64,000 bases of DNA, from assembly GCA_027924585.1 (NCBI GenBank), contig BSBM01000442.1:3348001-3412000 (forward strand). Reading direction: 5' to 3'. Shown here piece after piece: positions 1-11,394 of the stretch; the stretch's first letter is position 1; each line of letters begins with the position of its first letter. The DNA comes from Larix kaempferi (lineage: Eukaryota > Streptophyta > Pinopsida > Pinales > Pinaceae). A model generated the notes under the pieces. It ran no database searches and was not told the DNA's origin. It saw only the letters and a list, made by a program, of their open reading frames with translations. The translations under genes were made by a program, and so were the position numbers.

Positions 1-217
1 TGATTTCCACAGTATGGCCAGTGATTATGAAGACCTGCAGGTGGTGGTCCTACATCTAGTAGGAAAAAGGACTGGCTCTGTAGAACTTCCTATGACGAGT
101 AGAGTCAGAGATTGGTTGAGATAGCAGCAGCAGTGACAATGATGATGACGATGATCTCGAGAAGAAGACTTGTCTAGCATATCTGTGTTGAGAAATACCT
201 TCCTAGTTAAGAGGGAG
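1..217 (+). mobile_element. 3' internal end of Copia-A1
   Basis: This stretch matches the segment just before the 3' LTR of Copia-A3 (about 63180-63409): same order, same words, and the same purine run AAGAGGGAG directly before the LTR (209-217, the polypurine tract). It is therefore the 3' untranslated end of a copia element whose body lies left of the window. No coding capacity is visible. Confidence 0.85.
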
Positions 218-822
218 TGTTGATGTATATGTAACTTTGGAATGTATTTCATCTATGTATTTCATATATATTTATTGTACCCTTATTAGAGATGTGTTAT
301 TCCTCTATAAGGAAGTGTCGTCATGTGGATTGACAAGTGTCGCAAGTGTGTGTACTTGCCGATGGGTTATTAGACCACCATGTGTGGGGTTGGCCCTGAA
401 ATATATATTATATTGTGGATGCACCTAGCTAGACAAGTCAGCCCCATAAGGTCACCGGGCAAACAGGTTAGTATAAATAGAGATCAGGAGATCTCTATTT
501 AGATCATTCAGAAAGTCATCTCTCTCTCACTCAGAAAGTGGCACACTAGTGAGGAGGAGGATCATCTGCTTCTAGGAGACTATCTCAGGTGTATTTTGGT
601 TGTACTTTGGTTGAGCCATTGCTCTCTCTATCTCTGAGGAAGTTGTGGGTTTTTTCACCTTAGGGTTTTCCCCACGGAAACTCTGTGTCTCTTGTCTCTC
701 ATGCTTTTGATTCTTGTGATACTTGTCATGCTTATTGTGATTGTTATGCATTGATATACTGTATATGTTATTCTCTCAGTGAAGATCCTAGAGTATTGTG
801 AATTAATGCTCAAAATTTAACA
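218..822 (+). repeat. Copia-A1 3' LTR
   Basis: It starts TGTTGATG and ends AAAATTTAACA, like the LTRs at 57055-57745 and, in reverse, 48113-48758. At 605 bp it is shorter than those (646 and 691 bp). A polypurine tract precedes it and there is no primer binding site after it, so it is a 3' LTR with flanking DNA beginning at 823. The partner LTR and TSD lie outside the window. Confidence 0.85.
472..479 (+). promoter_or_regulatory. LTR TATA box
   Basis: TATAAATA inside the LTR, at the position where the other Copia-A LTRs carry the same octamer (57426-57433 on +, 54955-54962 on -). It is the likely core promoter of the LTR. Confidence 0.6.
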
Positions 823-1419
823 GGTATGAGTCTTAATAAATAACATGATCAATGGAAGAAACCATAATCAAGTAGATGTACCGCAAGCCACCACATATGA
901 CCTCTTAATAGGCCCATGCATGACCACATATGACCTCTTAATAGGCCCATGCATGACCACATATGACCACATAGGTCCTAAGTTAATCTTTCATGCATCT
1001 AAGACCTAAAAGAACACCTTAAACCAACACACATGATGTTCCAAGGGAATCCATCGCCACTTATTGGATGCATTAACACTATTTTGTTTTTGAGAATTAG
1101 ATATATTTAAGTTTGACTCTCTAATCCTGGAATTTCAAGTTTTATATATATATATATAATAAAACATAATTTAAAAAAGAAAATCTAAATTATAAACCAC
1201 ATTTAAATAAAAAACTAAACCTAAATCTAAATTATAAAACACAATTAAAAAAAGTAAATCCAATTAAATTATTAAATAAACAAAACTATGTAAATCTATA
1301 TTATAAAACACAATTAATGAAATTAAAAAGTTTTTCAATTTTTTTTAAAATACACTAACTAATTTACAAAAATTAAATTTTAAGCAAAAAATATAACTAT
1401 TTTAATGGTTTAAGAGTTT
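823..1419. other. AT-rich DNA with short repeats, no gene
   Basis: No supported coding region. A 33-bp unit (ACCACATATGACC... with GGCCCATGCATG) is present as two tandem copies plus a partial third at about 890-975. A (TA)n run lies near 1142-1160, followed by A/T-rich DNA with no recognisable element. Confidence 0.6.
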
Positions 1420-1428
1420 TCGAGCCTA

Positions 1429-1642
1429 TTCCCGTGGGGGGAAGCTCAAGTGGTAAAGTTGAGAAGTTGTAAATGGAAGGTCACGTGTTCGAATCCCCCC
1501 AATATTACCCGTGTGCCATGGTTCGATCCCTGTGGATGCACCTAAGGGTATAGTGGTAGCAAGATTGGATCCCTGGACCTTGTATCACATGAGTACCATC
1601 CCAACTCCAGTTACCGATTCCCCTAGTTAAAAAAAAAAAAAA
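1429..1642 (+). mobile_element. tRNA-derived SINE
   Basis: The left part carries a pol III A-box-like sequence (GCTCAAGTGGTAAAG, about 1443-1457) and a B-box-like sequence with TTCGAATCC (about 1487-1497), spaced as in tRNA-derived SINEs. A tRNA-unrelated body follows and the element ends in a run of A. The 9-bp TSD TCGAGCCTA flanks it exactly at 1420-1428 and 1643-1651. It is not a tRNA gene, because the right half does not fold as a cloverleaf and an A tail is present. Start inferred from the TSD. Confidence 0.75.
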
Positions 1643-2250
1643 TCGAGCCTACCTTGCTGTCTAGATGCCATGGAAACATGAGGGTCTCCTTGGTGGTGGT
1701 CGCTACCAATAAGTTGACCCTTGGTCAAGATCAGTAACCCTCATTCAAGCTCCTTGCTATTGCTCGATTGAGACTTTAAACAATAACAAAAGAAAAAATA
1801 AACCATTGTGCATTTTTATAACAGTTTCTAGAAGCTCGATCAAGAAAATAGCTCGATTGAGCTATTGTCTTGATCAATACCTTAACGCTTGATCGATCTC
1901 TATTGTCTTGATCAAGACCTTAACACGCAATCAATCTCTATTGTCTCAATCGATGTTTTTCTCAAACCCTCGATTGAGCAATAGAGCTCGATCAAACATT
2001 AATAAAAGGATCAATCGATATTTTATGATTATCTCTATTCAAGCACTTTGTTTCTCCCTCGTTTGAGCATTTAAAATCTCAATCGAGCTCCAGTTTTCTA
2101 ACCTCCACGCCCTTTGCTTACCAAAACTTGTTACCCATCTTCATGCGAACAACCCACTAGAACCTGATTTTTAGCAAACACTCTTTACTCTGAGATTATT
2201 ATTTGCAATAATTTTCCTACAACTAATATTGTAGACCTGCATCTTGAATT
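1643..2250. other. GATC-rich degenerate repeat region
   Basis: About 1740-2100 repeats variants of TTGATCAAGACC and TCAATCGATCTCTATTGTC in both orientations. There is no open frame of note. It may be an old tandem or foldback repeat; its origin is not recognised. Confidence 0.4.
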
Positions 2251-4262
2251 CATTATTGTAGAATACTGTATGTTATTGCACAGATTGTGAGAAAATAAAT
2301 TGTTTTACAAGGAGATCTACAAAACAATCTCATAGCGATTTGAGTAGAGAGGGATGTGCTTTTAAGTGGACCTATGGCATTGTCCACATTCACTTTTTTT
2401 GTTCTTTGCACCTCAGCTAAGCATTGACAATCATCGAAGAACTCAGAGGTAAACATTCCTTCATATTTTGGATTCTTTGTAACATGTAAACAATCATTCA
2501 CTTGCACTTATCAAAATCAAGGTGAAATTGTGTTGTAATCAAGTGCATTCTCGGTTATATCGAACACCCTTTGATTTTCTGATTTTTCATTTATTGTGTT
2601 TTTGGGTGGAGTTACAAGAAGCCCTTTTTTTATCGTTGAGTCATTTGCAACTTGGACCTGCTTGCATAAGGAAGCCTAACTCATTCCTCATAATCGATCA
2701 TATTGAAGAGATATTAGAGTTACTAAACACTCTAATACTTACTACTATTGATTATTCAATCATGATCAATAAAACAACTCTCCAAACTATTTTAAATCAT
2801 TTGCAGGATTCGAAATCCAAAGTGGATATTCTCCAACATGATGATATACAACAGGGGAATCAACATTCTGAACTAGTTCTTGTTTAAACAACCCTCTCTT
2901 TGAATATGAATATGATTCCTACCATCTGTCAACACATGACCAAGTCACTCAAATGATGTCAAAAGACGAGTCCCCTCATAATAATGTTTAACATAATATT
3001 TCCAAGCCCATTATCAAACCTTGGGAAGAAATCGGGATCAACAAACACAAAATAGGTATCTGATATGGTAAGAAAGTGACCTTTCATATTCCGTATTATT
3101 GGACACCAATCCAGTTTCATAGTTCTGGATTTATTCAATATGGGACATCTTCACCTGTTCTAGTTGAACAACAATGCCAACATTATCAGTGAATTGGTCA
3201 CATGGAAGAGCAATTCTTTGATCTCCATCCGTGCTCCATCCTTGTCAGTACGAGAATCATAACCATTCTTCAAATAGATGTTTGACACTAAAGAAAGTTG
3301 CAAGATTGAAGATTCACTATGGGTGGATCCCTTCTTGGCAATGTTCAAAAACAAGTAAGAAGATATATCATTCATATCGCAGAACCCAGTCTCGAGTTCT
3401 TACACAACTTGTAGCATAAAAATTTCCTTCTTCTCATCTTGTACTTAACGGGGGGGACATCATGAATCGATAGAAAAGATTCAAGTTTCAAATCCCTATC
3501 AATATAACAACAATCACAAGAAGCTTCACTTCCAAAACAAGTGATCCTGATCCACAACTAGATTCAAATTCCATATTCAGAGTTGTAACCAGAAGAAAAA
3601 ACGAGAGCCATGCTCCAGAGCATTCATTATATCATGGTATTTTGTATCTAGTTTTGACACTCATAACCACCATGATATTTCTTGCTCCTCACTTTGTTCC
3701 TAAGAAGGGGGAATGGTTGATTGTCAGAAACAAGTGAGTGAAAACAAGAGATCCAGAACAAGTGATATTGAACCATAGCCATAGCTAGAACCTTGTATCA
3801 GTTTCTAGAGCCTCAAGCCAGAGCCACCTAGCCAGAGTCAGAGATGCAGCCAAAGTGAGAGTCAAAGCCATGTTCCACTAAGTTTGATTTGCTTTGTGTT
3901 CATCCTAAAACCACCAATATAGTAGAATACATCAACCTCTTGTTGCTTCTGCTAGACATTAGTTTGTGGTTATCCCTAAACCACCATTTTCTAGAAGGGA
4001 TCACTAAGCCCTAGAGCCAATTTCAAGAGAAAATCATTGAACGAGAAACAAAGTTAGTTCCAAGTTCCAGAGGGAACCGCTAAGCCAGAACCAAATTTAT
4101 CATCAAGTTCTACAATTTGTGGTCATCCTTAAACCACCCATTTAGTAGAAGACGTCATCTTTTTCTAGCTTTTGATTCAGAGAGCACCTTCGTCCATTTG
4201 CAGCTCCATATTTCAAATCTCTACTTGGACTCGTATACACACCTTGAAATTAAGGGGGGGAT
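2251..4262 (+). mobile_element. Decayed internal region of an LTR element
   Basis: The stretch leads into a polypurine run (TTAAGGGGGGG, about 4250-4260) followed directly by an LTR-like sequence starting TGTTGG, so it is best read as the internal region of an old + strand LTR element. A 121-codon frame at 2522-2887 has no recognised domain and I do not call it a gene. The part near 3780-4150 repeats a motif around 'ACCACC...TAGTAGAA' three times, giving a quasi-tandem 3' untranslated region. No gag, RT or integrase motif can be read. Confidence 0.45.
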
Positions 4263-4464
4263 TGTTGGAACCTAATCCATTAGGGTTAGGTGGAGATGGA
4301 GAGACATCTTGGAATTCCAAGGGACTCCTTAGGAATACAAACCCAATATCCATATGATTGTATACATATGATTTTATTATATCTTAATAAAATGAGCTTT
4401 CACATCAATTTTGCTTGTCGTTGTTTAGTATTTGGTTCTCTACCAAATCAGGCATCCCAACACA
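4263..4464 (+). repeat. Short (about 200 bp) 3' LTR
   Basis: Begins TGTTGGAACC after a purine tract and ends near CCCAACA/CACA at 4462-4464. It contains an AATAAA polyadenylation signal at 4386-4391, as expected in an LTR. No second copy is in the window, so the ends are provisional. Confidence 0.5.
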
Positions 4465-5100
4465 ATAATTAGAGGGATATTTTGTTATCTTCACTTTTAA
4501 AAATAGGAACATTGAAGCTTAGTCCAAGGTTTAGGGAAACCCTACTTGATTGTGAAATTGAAGAGCTAGTAAATATGAGGGATGAGGATAGACCCACCAA
4601 TTTTTAATATTTATTATTGGTATTCTTCAATGTACTTAGCTTTCCCTTTTACGAACCTCTTAACTCCAAACTCTATGTCTTTTAAATAAAAAACGTATTC
4701 CTATGTAAAAAGGATTTGAATGGTGTCCATGGTATCAAGGGATTCATAAATCCTTTAAAGATAGGAATTTTAGTCCCCCAAATGAATTATATTGTTTTTT
4801 TGTTTTACAACTTAGAATTTGCCTCTAGAATTTCTTCGGATCTACTTAGAGAGGTGCAAAAGCTTCTCCTGCTTTATGTTTACATAGTAATTTTTTTTAT
4901 TTTAATTAGGTATTTGTACCTATATATCTTGTTGGATTTAAGGACTCATTAGAAGCACCGTAATGGATTTTCTAGCATGCTTGCAATCTTTATCGTACCA
5001 AATTTTGGTCATTCTATTTTCTTTTTAACATGCCACCTCCTTAGAGAACGTGTTAATGAAAGTAAAGAGAATTGTAGTAAAATTTTCTCAGTAAGAAAAA
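4465..5100. other. Unassigned DNA
   Basis: AT-rich sequence between an old LTR and the 3' end of L1-1. I see no gene or recognised element. Confidence 0.5.
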
Positions 5101-5103
5101 AAA

Positions 5104-5134
5104 TACTTTTTAATTCATAGAGAATTAAAAAGTA
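5104..5134. repeat. 13-bp perfect inverted repeat
   Basis: TACTTTTTAATTC (5104-5116) and its exact complement (5122-5134) are separated by 5 bases. It lies near the 3' end of L1-1 and may be terminal hairpin DNA of the LINE or a relic of insertion. Confidence 0.5.
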
Positions 5135-5300
5135 CAGTTCATAAGCAAAAACAGTCCCAAAATTTACACTGCATAGAATCTACAAAAGCATCCTTCAGAT
5201 CGAATTCTTCCCAAAAAAAACTACCATCTATCATTACCTCAAGAAGCTAATATAAGCTTCATTTGTCTGTGAAAAACAAAAAATAAACATCAAGTCTAAA

Positions 5301-5501
5301 TTACATCAAAAATATATTCCTTGAGCCACGATCAATCAAGGAATTTTCCACAAATGTCTCCCATTTGATAATACCTTCCTCGCCTACCAAAGCTTCCATG
5401 GAAAATTCATCAGCAGCCATATTTAATTCTCTGAAAATATGCTTGAACTCAATGCAAGAGAAGGAAGAAAAAATATCTTTAGTACAACTACACCAATTCA
5501 T
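5301..5501 (-). pseudogene. L1-1 RNase H tail
   Basis: Residues FKHIFRELNMAADEFSMEAL match the C-terminal part of the plant L1 RNase H domain (family pattern H-x-RE-x-N-x-x-AD-x-L). Only this tail is readable; the N-terminal half is degraded in 5500-6050. Confidence 0.7.
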
Positions 5502-6055
5502 TAATGAGACAACTTGCAGATCATATTTGTGACAGGCCTAGTTGATGATGACCATCGAGTCTCCATAGACATGTAAAGTATCAATACCAAAAAAAAATTC
5601 CATTTTGCATAAAAACCATAAGCCCGGAAGCTATGCCTTGGAATTTGTTCCCATACCACAATTGAGCTAAAATATCAAAACATGAAAATCATTAAGGAAG
5701 AGAACCACCCTTGTAGCACATATCCCATCTTTAGCTACCCCATAAAAGAATCATGAAGGATAATGTAAGTCTAGAAGAGTTTGCACCTGTCTAATATTTT
5801 ATCCCTTGAGTTCAATTTTCAAATAATCCCTAAATATGTTATTAACTCTGAGATGGACATCCTCCACAATAGGGCTCTTATCATCAAAAATACATATGTT
5901 CCTGGCATACCAAATACCCCAAGAAATAAAGGTTGGTAAAGTAAGTCTTTACAGTTTTTCATCCATAAATAGAAGTTTTTTTCAAATGATTCATTGCCCC
6001 AATAATGATTAATATTGAGATTAGTGCAAATTTCTTTCCAAGCCTGCTTAGAAAA

Positions 6056-6259
6056 CTAACATTCAACCATTAAATGTTCCATAGTTTCCAAATTACACCA
6101 ACACAAGTAACATATATTTGGTCCAAAACATCCTCTCTTGATGAGGTTGTCCCATGTTTTGAGACAATTTTCAAAGGTAAACCACATAAAGCATTTAATT
6201 TTCAAAGGGATGTGCCAGCTCCAAAGATTTTTATACCACCATCTTGGAACCATATACAT
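6056..6259 (-). pseudogene. L1-1 RT zinc-binding domain (zf-RVT)
   Basis: The frame has WSWHIPLKIKCFMWFTFENCLKTWDNLIKRG followed by C-x2-C and a final H-x4-C (CYLCWCNLETMEHLMVEC). This is the zf-RVT domain that follows RT in plant L1 ORF2. It is a fragment of the L1-1 polyprotein. Confidence 0.8.
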
Positions 6260-6556
6260 AGATTCCTATGCAATCACATGATAAACATATTTTCCTGTGA
6301 TAGTATATGTTGCCTTATATGAACACCAAATAAGAGTATATTTCCCCATATGAAGCCCGCATCCTATAGAGTTCATTTTTGCTATGTATCCTTCCCATTC
6401 AACTGACCAATGATTTCCAAGGCCCAAATTGTTTGTTGTAAGCCAATATGAATCAGACTGTGGAAGCCTCCTAAGGAAAATAATAAAATAATAGATAAAA
6501 TAATGAAATAATAGTTTAAATAATAAAATAATATTTATTAATTTTTTAGGAAGAAA

Positions 6557-6726
6557 GAAAAAAACTACTTTTTTTATTCGTATTTTCAACATATCTCCCT
6601 TTGTTTTTACTCAAATTTCGAGCGGGAGAGCTCGTTGGATGCGGAATTTTAGTGCTCTTGTTCTAAATTTGAGTAAAATCACAGGGAGATATGTTGAAAA
6701 TACGAACAAAAAGGTAGTTTTTTTTA
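6557..6726. mobile_element. Foldback / MITE-like hairpin element
   Basis: A left arm at 6562-6618 and a right arm at 6665-6720 are near-perfect reverse complements over about 56 bases, with a 46-base centre. Both arms share AACATATCTCCCT and ACTCAAATTT. The element sits between the RT and zf-RVT parts of L1-1. An ATAATAAA-type low-complexity run (6476-6540) adjoins it. No clear TSD was seen; a local inverted duplication is the alternative. Confidence 0.6.
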
Positions 6727-9150
6727 TGACAAATATCTCAAGTTAACCATTATGGTTGACTCATTTTATTGAAATTTTATTGGTTCTTGAATTCCAACTC
6801 AGCAAGAAATTATAGTTGCCTCGTTTTCTTATATGATGCATCGTTTTCTTATAAGGCCCATTCTAGACCCCAAATTTCCTCTAATGTTTTGTTTTTTTTA
6901 GAGTGTGAAAACCAAGATCTACTAAATATTCCAATATGTATGGAGAAAGTTGATAGTTTTCCTCCAATCCCACAATTGGGTCAACACCCACTAGAATATC
7001 AGTACCATCCCCCACCTTGTAATTGAGTCCATTACCTAACCAATGATAAACTTTGATGAACCTTGACTAGAAGAAAGATGTGTTTCTGATTTTATTATTA
7101 GGTTTCCTGATCCAACTTAATATATTCCCTTTTATATACTTTCCAAGAATCACATCAGTCCATAATCCTGAACCAAAAAGACCCCTCCATAAAAAATTTA
7201 ATCTTAAATCCATACCAAACCAATTAATTTTTTTAATACCCCATCCACCCCATTCTTTAGGTTTGGAAAGTCTCTCCCAAATAGCCATCTTTAATTTTCC
7301 ACCATCAACATTTCTGGACCATAGAAAATTGAAAATTAGTCTTCGCAACCAACATATGATAGACATAAGAATATGAACTAATGAATTCAAATAAATAGGA
7401 ATGCCAAGTAATACATCCTTAATAAGTGTTAATCTACCTCCTATAGAGAGAAATCTATAGGTCCAGTGATTCATTATTTTTTCAAATCTTTCAACCAACC
7501 AAAACTTCTCTTTAACCCTATAACCAATAGGTTTCAAAAAGTATCCCAAGTATTTGAAACCATCAACCAGAATTTCAACTTTGTAAGGCATCAAAGGAGA
7601 AATAAAATTAAAGAAGTCAACATCCAATATATGTTGAAACATACATGATTTGGTAATACTTATCTCCATACCTGATGTTGCACAGAAGAGCTTTATGATT
7701 TCAGCATAACAAGACCATTCATCTAGATTACCATTTCCAAATATTATAACATCATCTACAAATAGTAAATGTGTTATAAAAAAAAATTATGAGATTTTGA
7801 TGCATTTTATTTTCCCTTCTTTCTTTGCATTAGTACTCAGTCGACTGAAGCCTTCAATTACAAGCAGAAATAAAAAAGGGGAAAGGGTAAATCCCTTCCT
7901 AATACCCCTTGAGATTTTAAAGAAATATTAAGGAGACCCATTAACCATAACAACAAAGTGTGTTTATGTCACATAGGTCATTATCCAGTTGGTGATGAAT
8001 AAAGGAAGTCCAATATGAAGCAGCAGAAGTCTCAGAAAACACCAATCCACACGGCCATATGCTTTAACCAGATCCATCTTTAATAAAATATCCTTTAAGT
8101 TCTTCTTTTTAATGGAATGAAGAACTTCCTGGGAAATACCAATAGCATCTAAAATATGACAATCATACATGAAACCAAACTACTCTTTTGAAGTTCCTCT
8201 GGAAAGATAAGGTTTTATCCTGTTGGCAATAATTTTTGTAATGATATTGTATGCAAGATCTCAAAGAGCGATCGGACTAAAATCATTGAAGGAGATGGGA
8301 TTATTACATTTAGGAATCATATTTATGAAAGTAGAGTTAACTGCACTAGATAAAAAACCATCCATTCTGGATTGTTCAACCATAGCTAGTAAGTCACCCC
8401 CAATAATATCAAAGAAGATAAAAGAGATCCATAGTCCAGCCATCTAGACCTAGGCTTTTCTCTTTGGAATTTTTTTTAATGCTTCTTCAATTTCACAAAG
8501 AGAAACAAGCTCACCAATGTGATCTCCTTATTCCTTTCTAAATAAATTAGGCACATTTCTAAGAACTTTCATCCAAGCATTAATATAACAAGTTCCAGGA
8601 TCCCTAAAAATATCATCAAAGCATTTTATGTCCAGTATTTGGAGACCTTTTTATCATTAACAATATTGCCATTCCCGTATGACATTTCCCATATAGAATT
8701 TGTATTTCTATTATGAGAGGCAAAATTATGGAAAAATCTTGTATTATTGTCACCAAGTGCAATCCAAAGAGCTCGGATCTTTAGTTTCCAGTCCATCTCC
8801 TCTTGTTTAAGAATGTGGACCTTTCTATTCTCCAAATATTTCAAAACCAACTTATCTGGTTCATTTAGGATATAATCTTCAATCTTAGTAAGGATCAGCT
8901 TAATTTGTTCTTCAATCTGATTGTAAGAGTCACCTTCCTGCTTTTTCTTCTCTTTAGCCCATATATTAACTTCCTTCTTCAATTCTTTTAATTTTAACAC
9001 CAAACATTCCATCAAGGAGATGTCTTCAAAAAAATTGAATTTTAGCCACTTCTTATGGACCAAATCACAAAAATCAACATTTAATAGCCAAGCATTGTTA
9101 AACTTGAAAGGGTAATTTAAGGGAGTCTTGATACCATCCAGTTGAAGCAT
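6600..9150 (-). pseudogene. L1-1 ORF2, linker and reverse transcriptase
   Basis: 9150-8626 contains the L1 linker block ALWIALGDNNTRFFHNFASH. 8443-8261 contains 'FINMIPKCNNPISFNDFSPIAL', a recognisable RT N-terminal motif. 8170-7964 contains motif A, MDLVKAYGRVDW (usually KAYDRVDW). The FVDD active-site motif is readable near 7740-7770 (LLFVDDVII), and 7669-7067 is the thumb region (…FKYLGYFLKP…GRLTLIKDVL…). Several stops and frameshifts separate these pieces. Confidence 0.85.
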
Positions 9151-9558
9151 GATAGGAAAGTGGTCCCGAAAAAGTGGAATTTTCCACCCAAGTCCTATAC
9201 CTCTGCACCGACTGAATAATATATGGTTTCATAAGGAATATATCCAGCCTCTTACAAATACCATCTTTACCACACCTACCATTTGTCTAGGTTGGTTCTA
9301 ACTTGACAGGAGTAGCATATACCAAATTTGTCCTCTGAAGCAGATTTAAGAAGTATTCAGCCAAAGGATCTGTCCAAGCCGAAGAGCCCCAAATTTTTAC
9401 AGGAGAAAGTGAAAAATTGAGATCTCTGGCTATTATAAGTTTATCCACATCCAACATACCCGATTCCTCCAAAGAATTCCATAAGATCTCCCTATCTCTG
9501 TAGGGTCTATAACAGTTCGAGATATCAAGTTCCTTATCAAAAATTTTGAATTTACCTT
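9115..9558 (-). pseudogene. L1-1 ORF2, C-terminal half of endonuclease
   Basis: Starts at the Gypsy-1 junction with KFKIFDKELDISNCYRPYRD and continues with LIIARDLNFSLSP (family LIxGDxN block; the G is R here). The SDH block near 9150 is shifted by one base, so 'DHFPIMLQLDG' is in another frame from the upstream part. It is therefore an inactive endonuclease remnant. The following 9150-8626 frame is the linker to reverse transcriptase. Confidence 0.8.
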
Positions 9559-10177
9559 TGATCCAGGTGGATATCGGTGGCGACCCACCTCTTCCAATTG
9601 GCTCAAAACCGTCTTCTCGCAATTTTGGTAAATTACTATTTTTAGCAGTTTTTTGGGTCCTGAACTTCCGGAGCCGTTTTGAGGCCCTAAACGACGTTTT
9701 TTTGGCGATTTGGAGGGCCAAATGGTTGCCTTTGGCATATATTTGTCCCTAGTCGAAAGTTGTAAATCTCGGATAGCCCTTTCCAACGGGCTACCAAGCG
9801 CCCCAAACAGAGATCGTATGCAAAAATTATGACCCCGAGAAGTTGACTGTTCAACTAACCACCTTGGGGGCGCAAACTTTATGATGGTTCATCTTCTAGG
9901 GTTAGGTTTTTGGATGCCTTGGATTCTTTCCCTCGTGCTTATGATAAATAGGCCCTTTCGGCCTCTCTTTGTAATCATCTTGGCACGAATGAGCATAGCG
10001 GCCACATCTCTTCTCAGAGATAGCTACCACCATTCTAGCTATTGTATTTTAAAGTCTGTTCTATTTCCGCTATCTAATAGAATATGTGTTTACTGTATCT
10101 CTATGTTCTTTACAATATATCTCTATATATGATTCTGTATATGCTATCTTATTTCGTTCCTGCGTAAATCTGGATCA
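9559..10177 (+). repeat. Gypsy-1 5' LTR
   Basis: Begins TGATCCAGG and ends CTGGATCA. It is nearly the same as the 3' LTR; by eye several percent of positions differ, mostly substitutions. Its first bases and the preceding ACCTT define the insertion point. Confidence 0.92.
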
Positions 10178-10178
10178 G

Positions 10179-10189
10179 TGGTATCAGAG
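10179..10189 (+). other. Gypsy-1 primer binding site
   Basis: TGGTATCAGAG, complementary to the 3' end of initiator tRNA-Met in plants, one base after the 5' LTR. Confidence 0.85.
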
Positions 10190-10308
10190 TGGTCTGCTCT
10201 TTGATTGTTTCTCGGTGCATGTCCCCGACGAGGTCAGGATACAGAGAGTTGGGTCTCGAACTAGTTTCACTTGGGGAAGACCACTCTCGCCGCCCCAAAC
10301 AGCCTCCC

Positions 10309-10935
10309 ATGGCGAAAGAAAAGAGAGACGACGGAGCAGTAGATCCTATCAAGTTGTTGCTCGAGGAAGCCCTCACGCGACAGAGGAACGAGATGATGGA
10401 TAATTTCGCCCAGATCCTTCGACGCATGCCAACAGTGGCAAATGCACCCTCAACGAGCAGCCATTTTGGAGATACGACTCCCTTCAAGGTACAAGTTAAT
10501 TTTGATATCCCTTTATTTGAAGGCCAAATCGATGTCGATGCCCTAGATAAATGGTTGAATCTACTAGAAGGGTATTTCTCTATCCACAATTTTTTCGACA
10601 AGGAAAAGATCGTCTTTGCACTGCTCAAGGTCGTCCCCCATGTCAAAAATTGGTGGGAAACTTATTGTGAGAAAAAATCATCAGACGAGTCTGGATTGTT
10701 TGAATATTCCAATCCCACTTGGGCCTCTTTTATAGATGTTGTCAAGGAACAATATTACCCTGTTGGAAACTATGATGACCAGTACACAAAATGGACCATT
10801 CTGCACCAAGAGAGGGACCAAATGGTGTCAGAGTACACAAACAAATTTCATACCTTGCGCACAAAGCTAGGTATCAAGGACTCCGAGCGGCACCTAGTAC
10901 TTAAATATCGCAGTGGCCTACATCGATACATATGA
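10309..10935 (+). CDS. Gypsy-1 gag (retrotransposon capsid)
   Basis: Starts MAKEKRDD, shortly after the PBS. The body shows the retrotransposon gag pattern: F-x-G-x-x-D-x-x-x-x-x-W (LFEGQIDVDALDKWLN), K-x-W-W-E and a long central block ending SEYTNKFHTLRTKLG. The first 35 residues may form a helix rich in E and R. The frame ends early at about 209 residues; downstream gag is in other frames. The ATG at 10309 is preferred over upstream in-frame Met residues because the family starts near here and the upstream part runs into the PBS. Probably non-functional, but this domain is intact. Confidence 0.8.
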   Translation: MAKEKRDDGAVDPIKLLLEEALTRQRNEMMDNFAQILRRMPTVANAPSTSSHFGDTTPFKVQVNFDIPLFEGQIDVDALDKWLNLLEGYFSIHNFFDKEKIVFALLKVVPHVKNWWETYCEKKSSDESGLFEYSNPTWASFIDVVKEQYYPVGNYDDQYTKWTILHQERDQMVSEYTNKFHTLRTKLGIKDSERHLVLKYRSGLHRYI

Positions 10936-11139
10936 ACACAGATGGATTTCCTGGAAATCTGTTCACTCGGATTCGCCTATCGATATGTTGTCAAAATTGA
11001 GTAGAAATTTCAGTAAAAGAACAAGTGTGACTTGTGACCTATGCAGAAGCAGGGCAAGGGAAACTCTGGCTCGCAGAACACAGGGCAGGGAAAGGACAAC
11101 CATTCCTAACCACAAGCGAAGAAGGGTAACGAAAATACA

Positions 11140-11260
11140 AAGAAGGAAACCGGGAAGTGGTGCGAGTTCCACAAAATCCCCTGGCACAACACTGATGAAT
11201 GTCACTCAAAACAGTCATTGGTGGCTGAGATCAAAGCTTCGAAATTAGATCCTAGTTCTG
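11140..11260 (+). pseudogene. Gypsy-1 gag zinc-knuckle-like segment
   Basis: In the +2 frame relative to gag, the sequence reads WCEFHKIPWHNTDECHSKQ and then LVAEIKA. This C/H cluster lies between gag and protease and recurs in many plant gypsy polyproteins. It is separated from gag by frameshifts. Confidence 0.6.
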
Positions 11261-11394
11261 ATTCTAGCACAGACCTAATTTCACAGCCCTGTGGAAAGGG
11301 AAGCAGATCATTGATACAGAACCCAGTGCCGTTGTTTCCACCACACAGATTCAACCAGAGGAACCTGAAGAGTCAGAGGTAGAGGAGCGCCTTT

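Noticed and set aside
1443-1497. Possible tRNA gene
   Set aside because: A and B boxes are present, but the sequence has an A tail and TSD and lacks a full cloverleaf; it is a SINE.
2522-2887. 121-codon + frame as a host gene
   Set aside because: No recognised domain, AT-rich surroundings, lies in a decayed LTR-element internal region; chance frame is likely.
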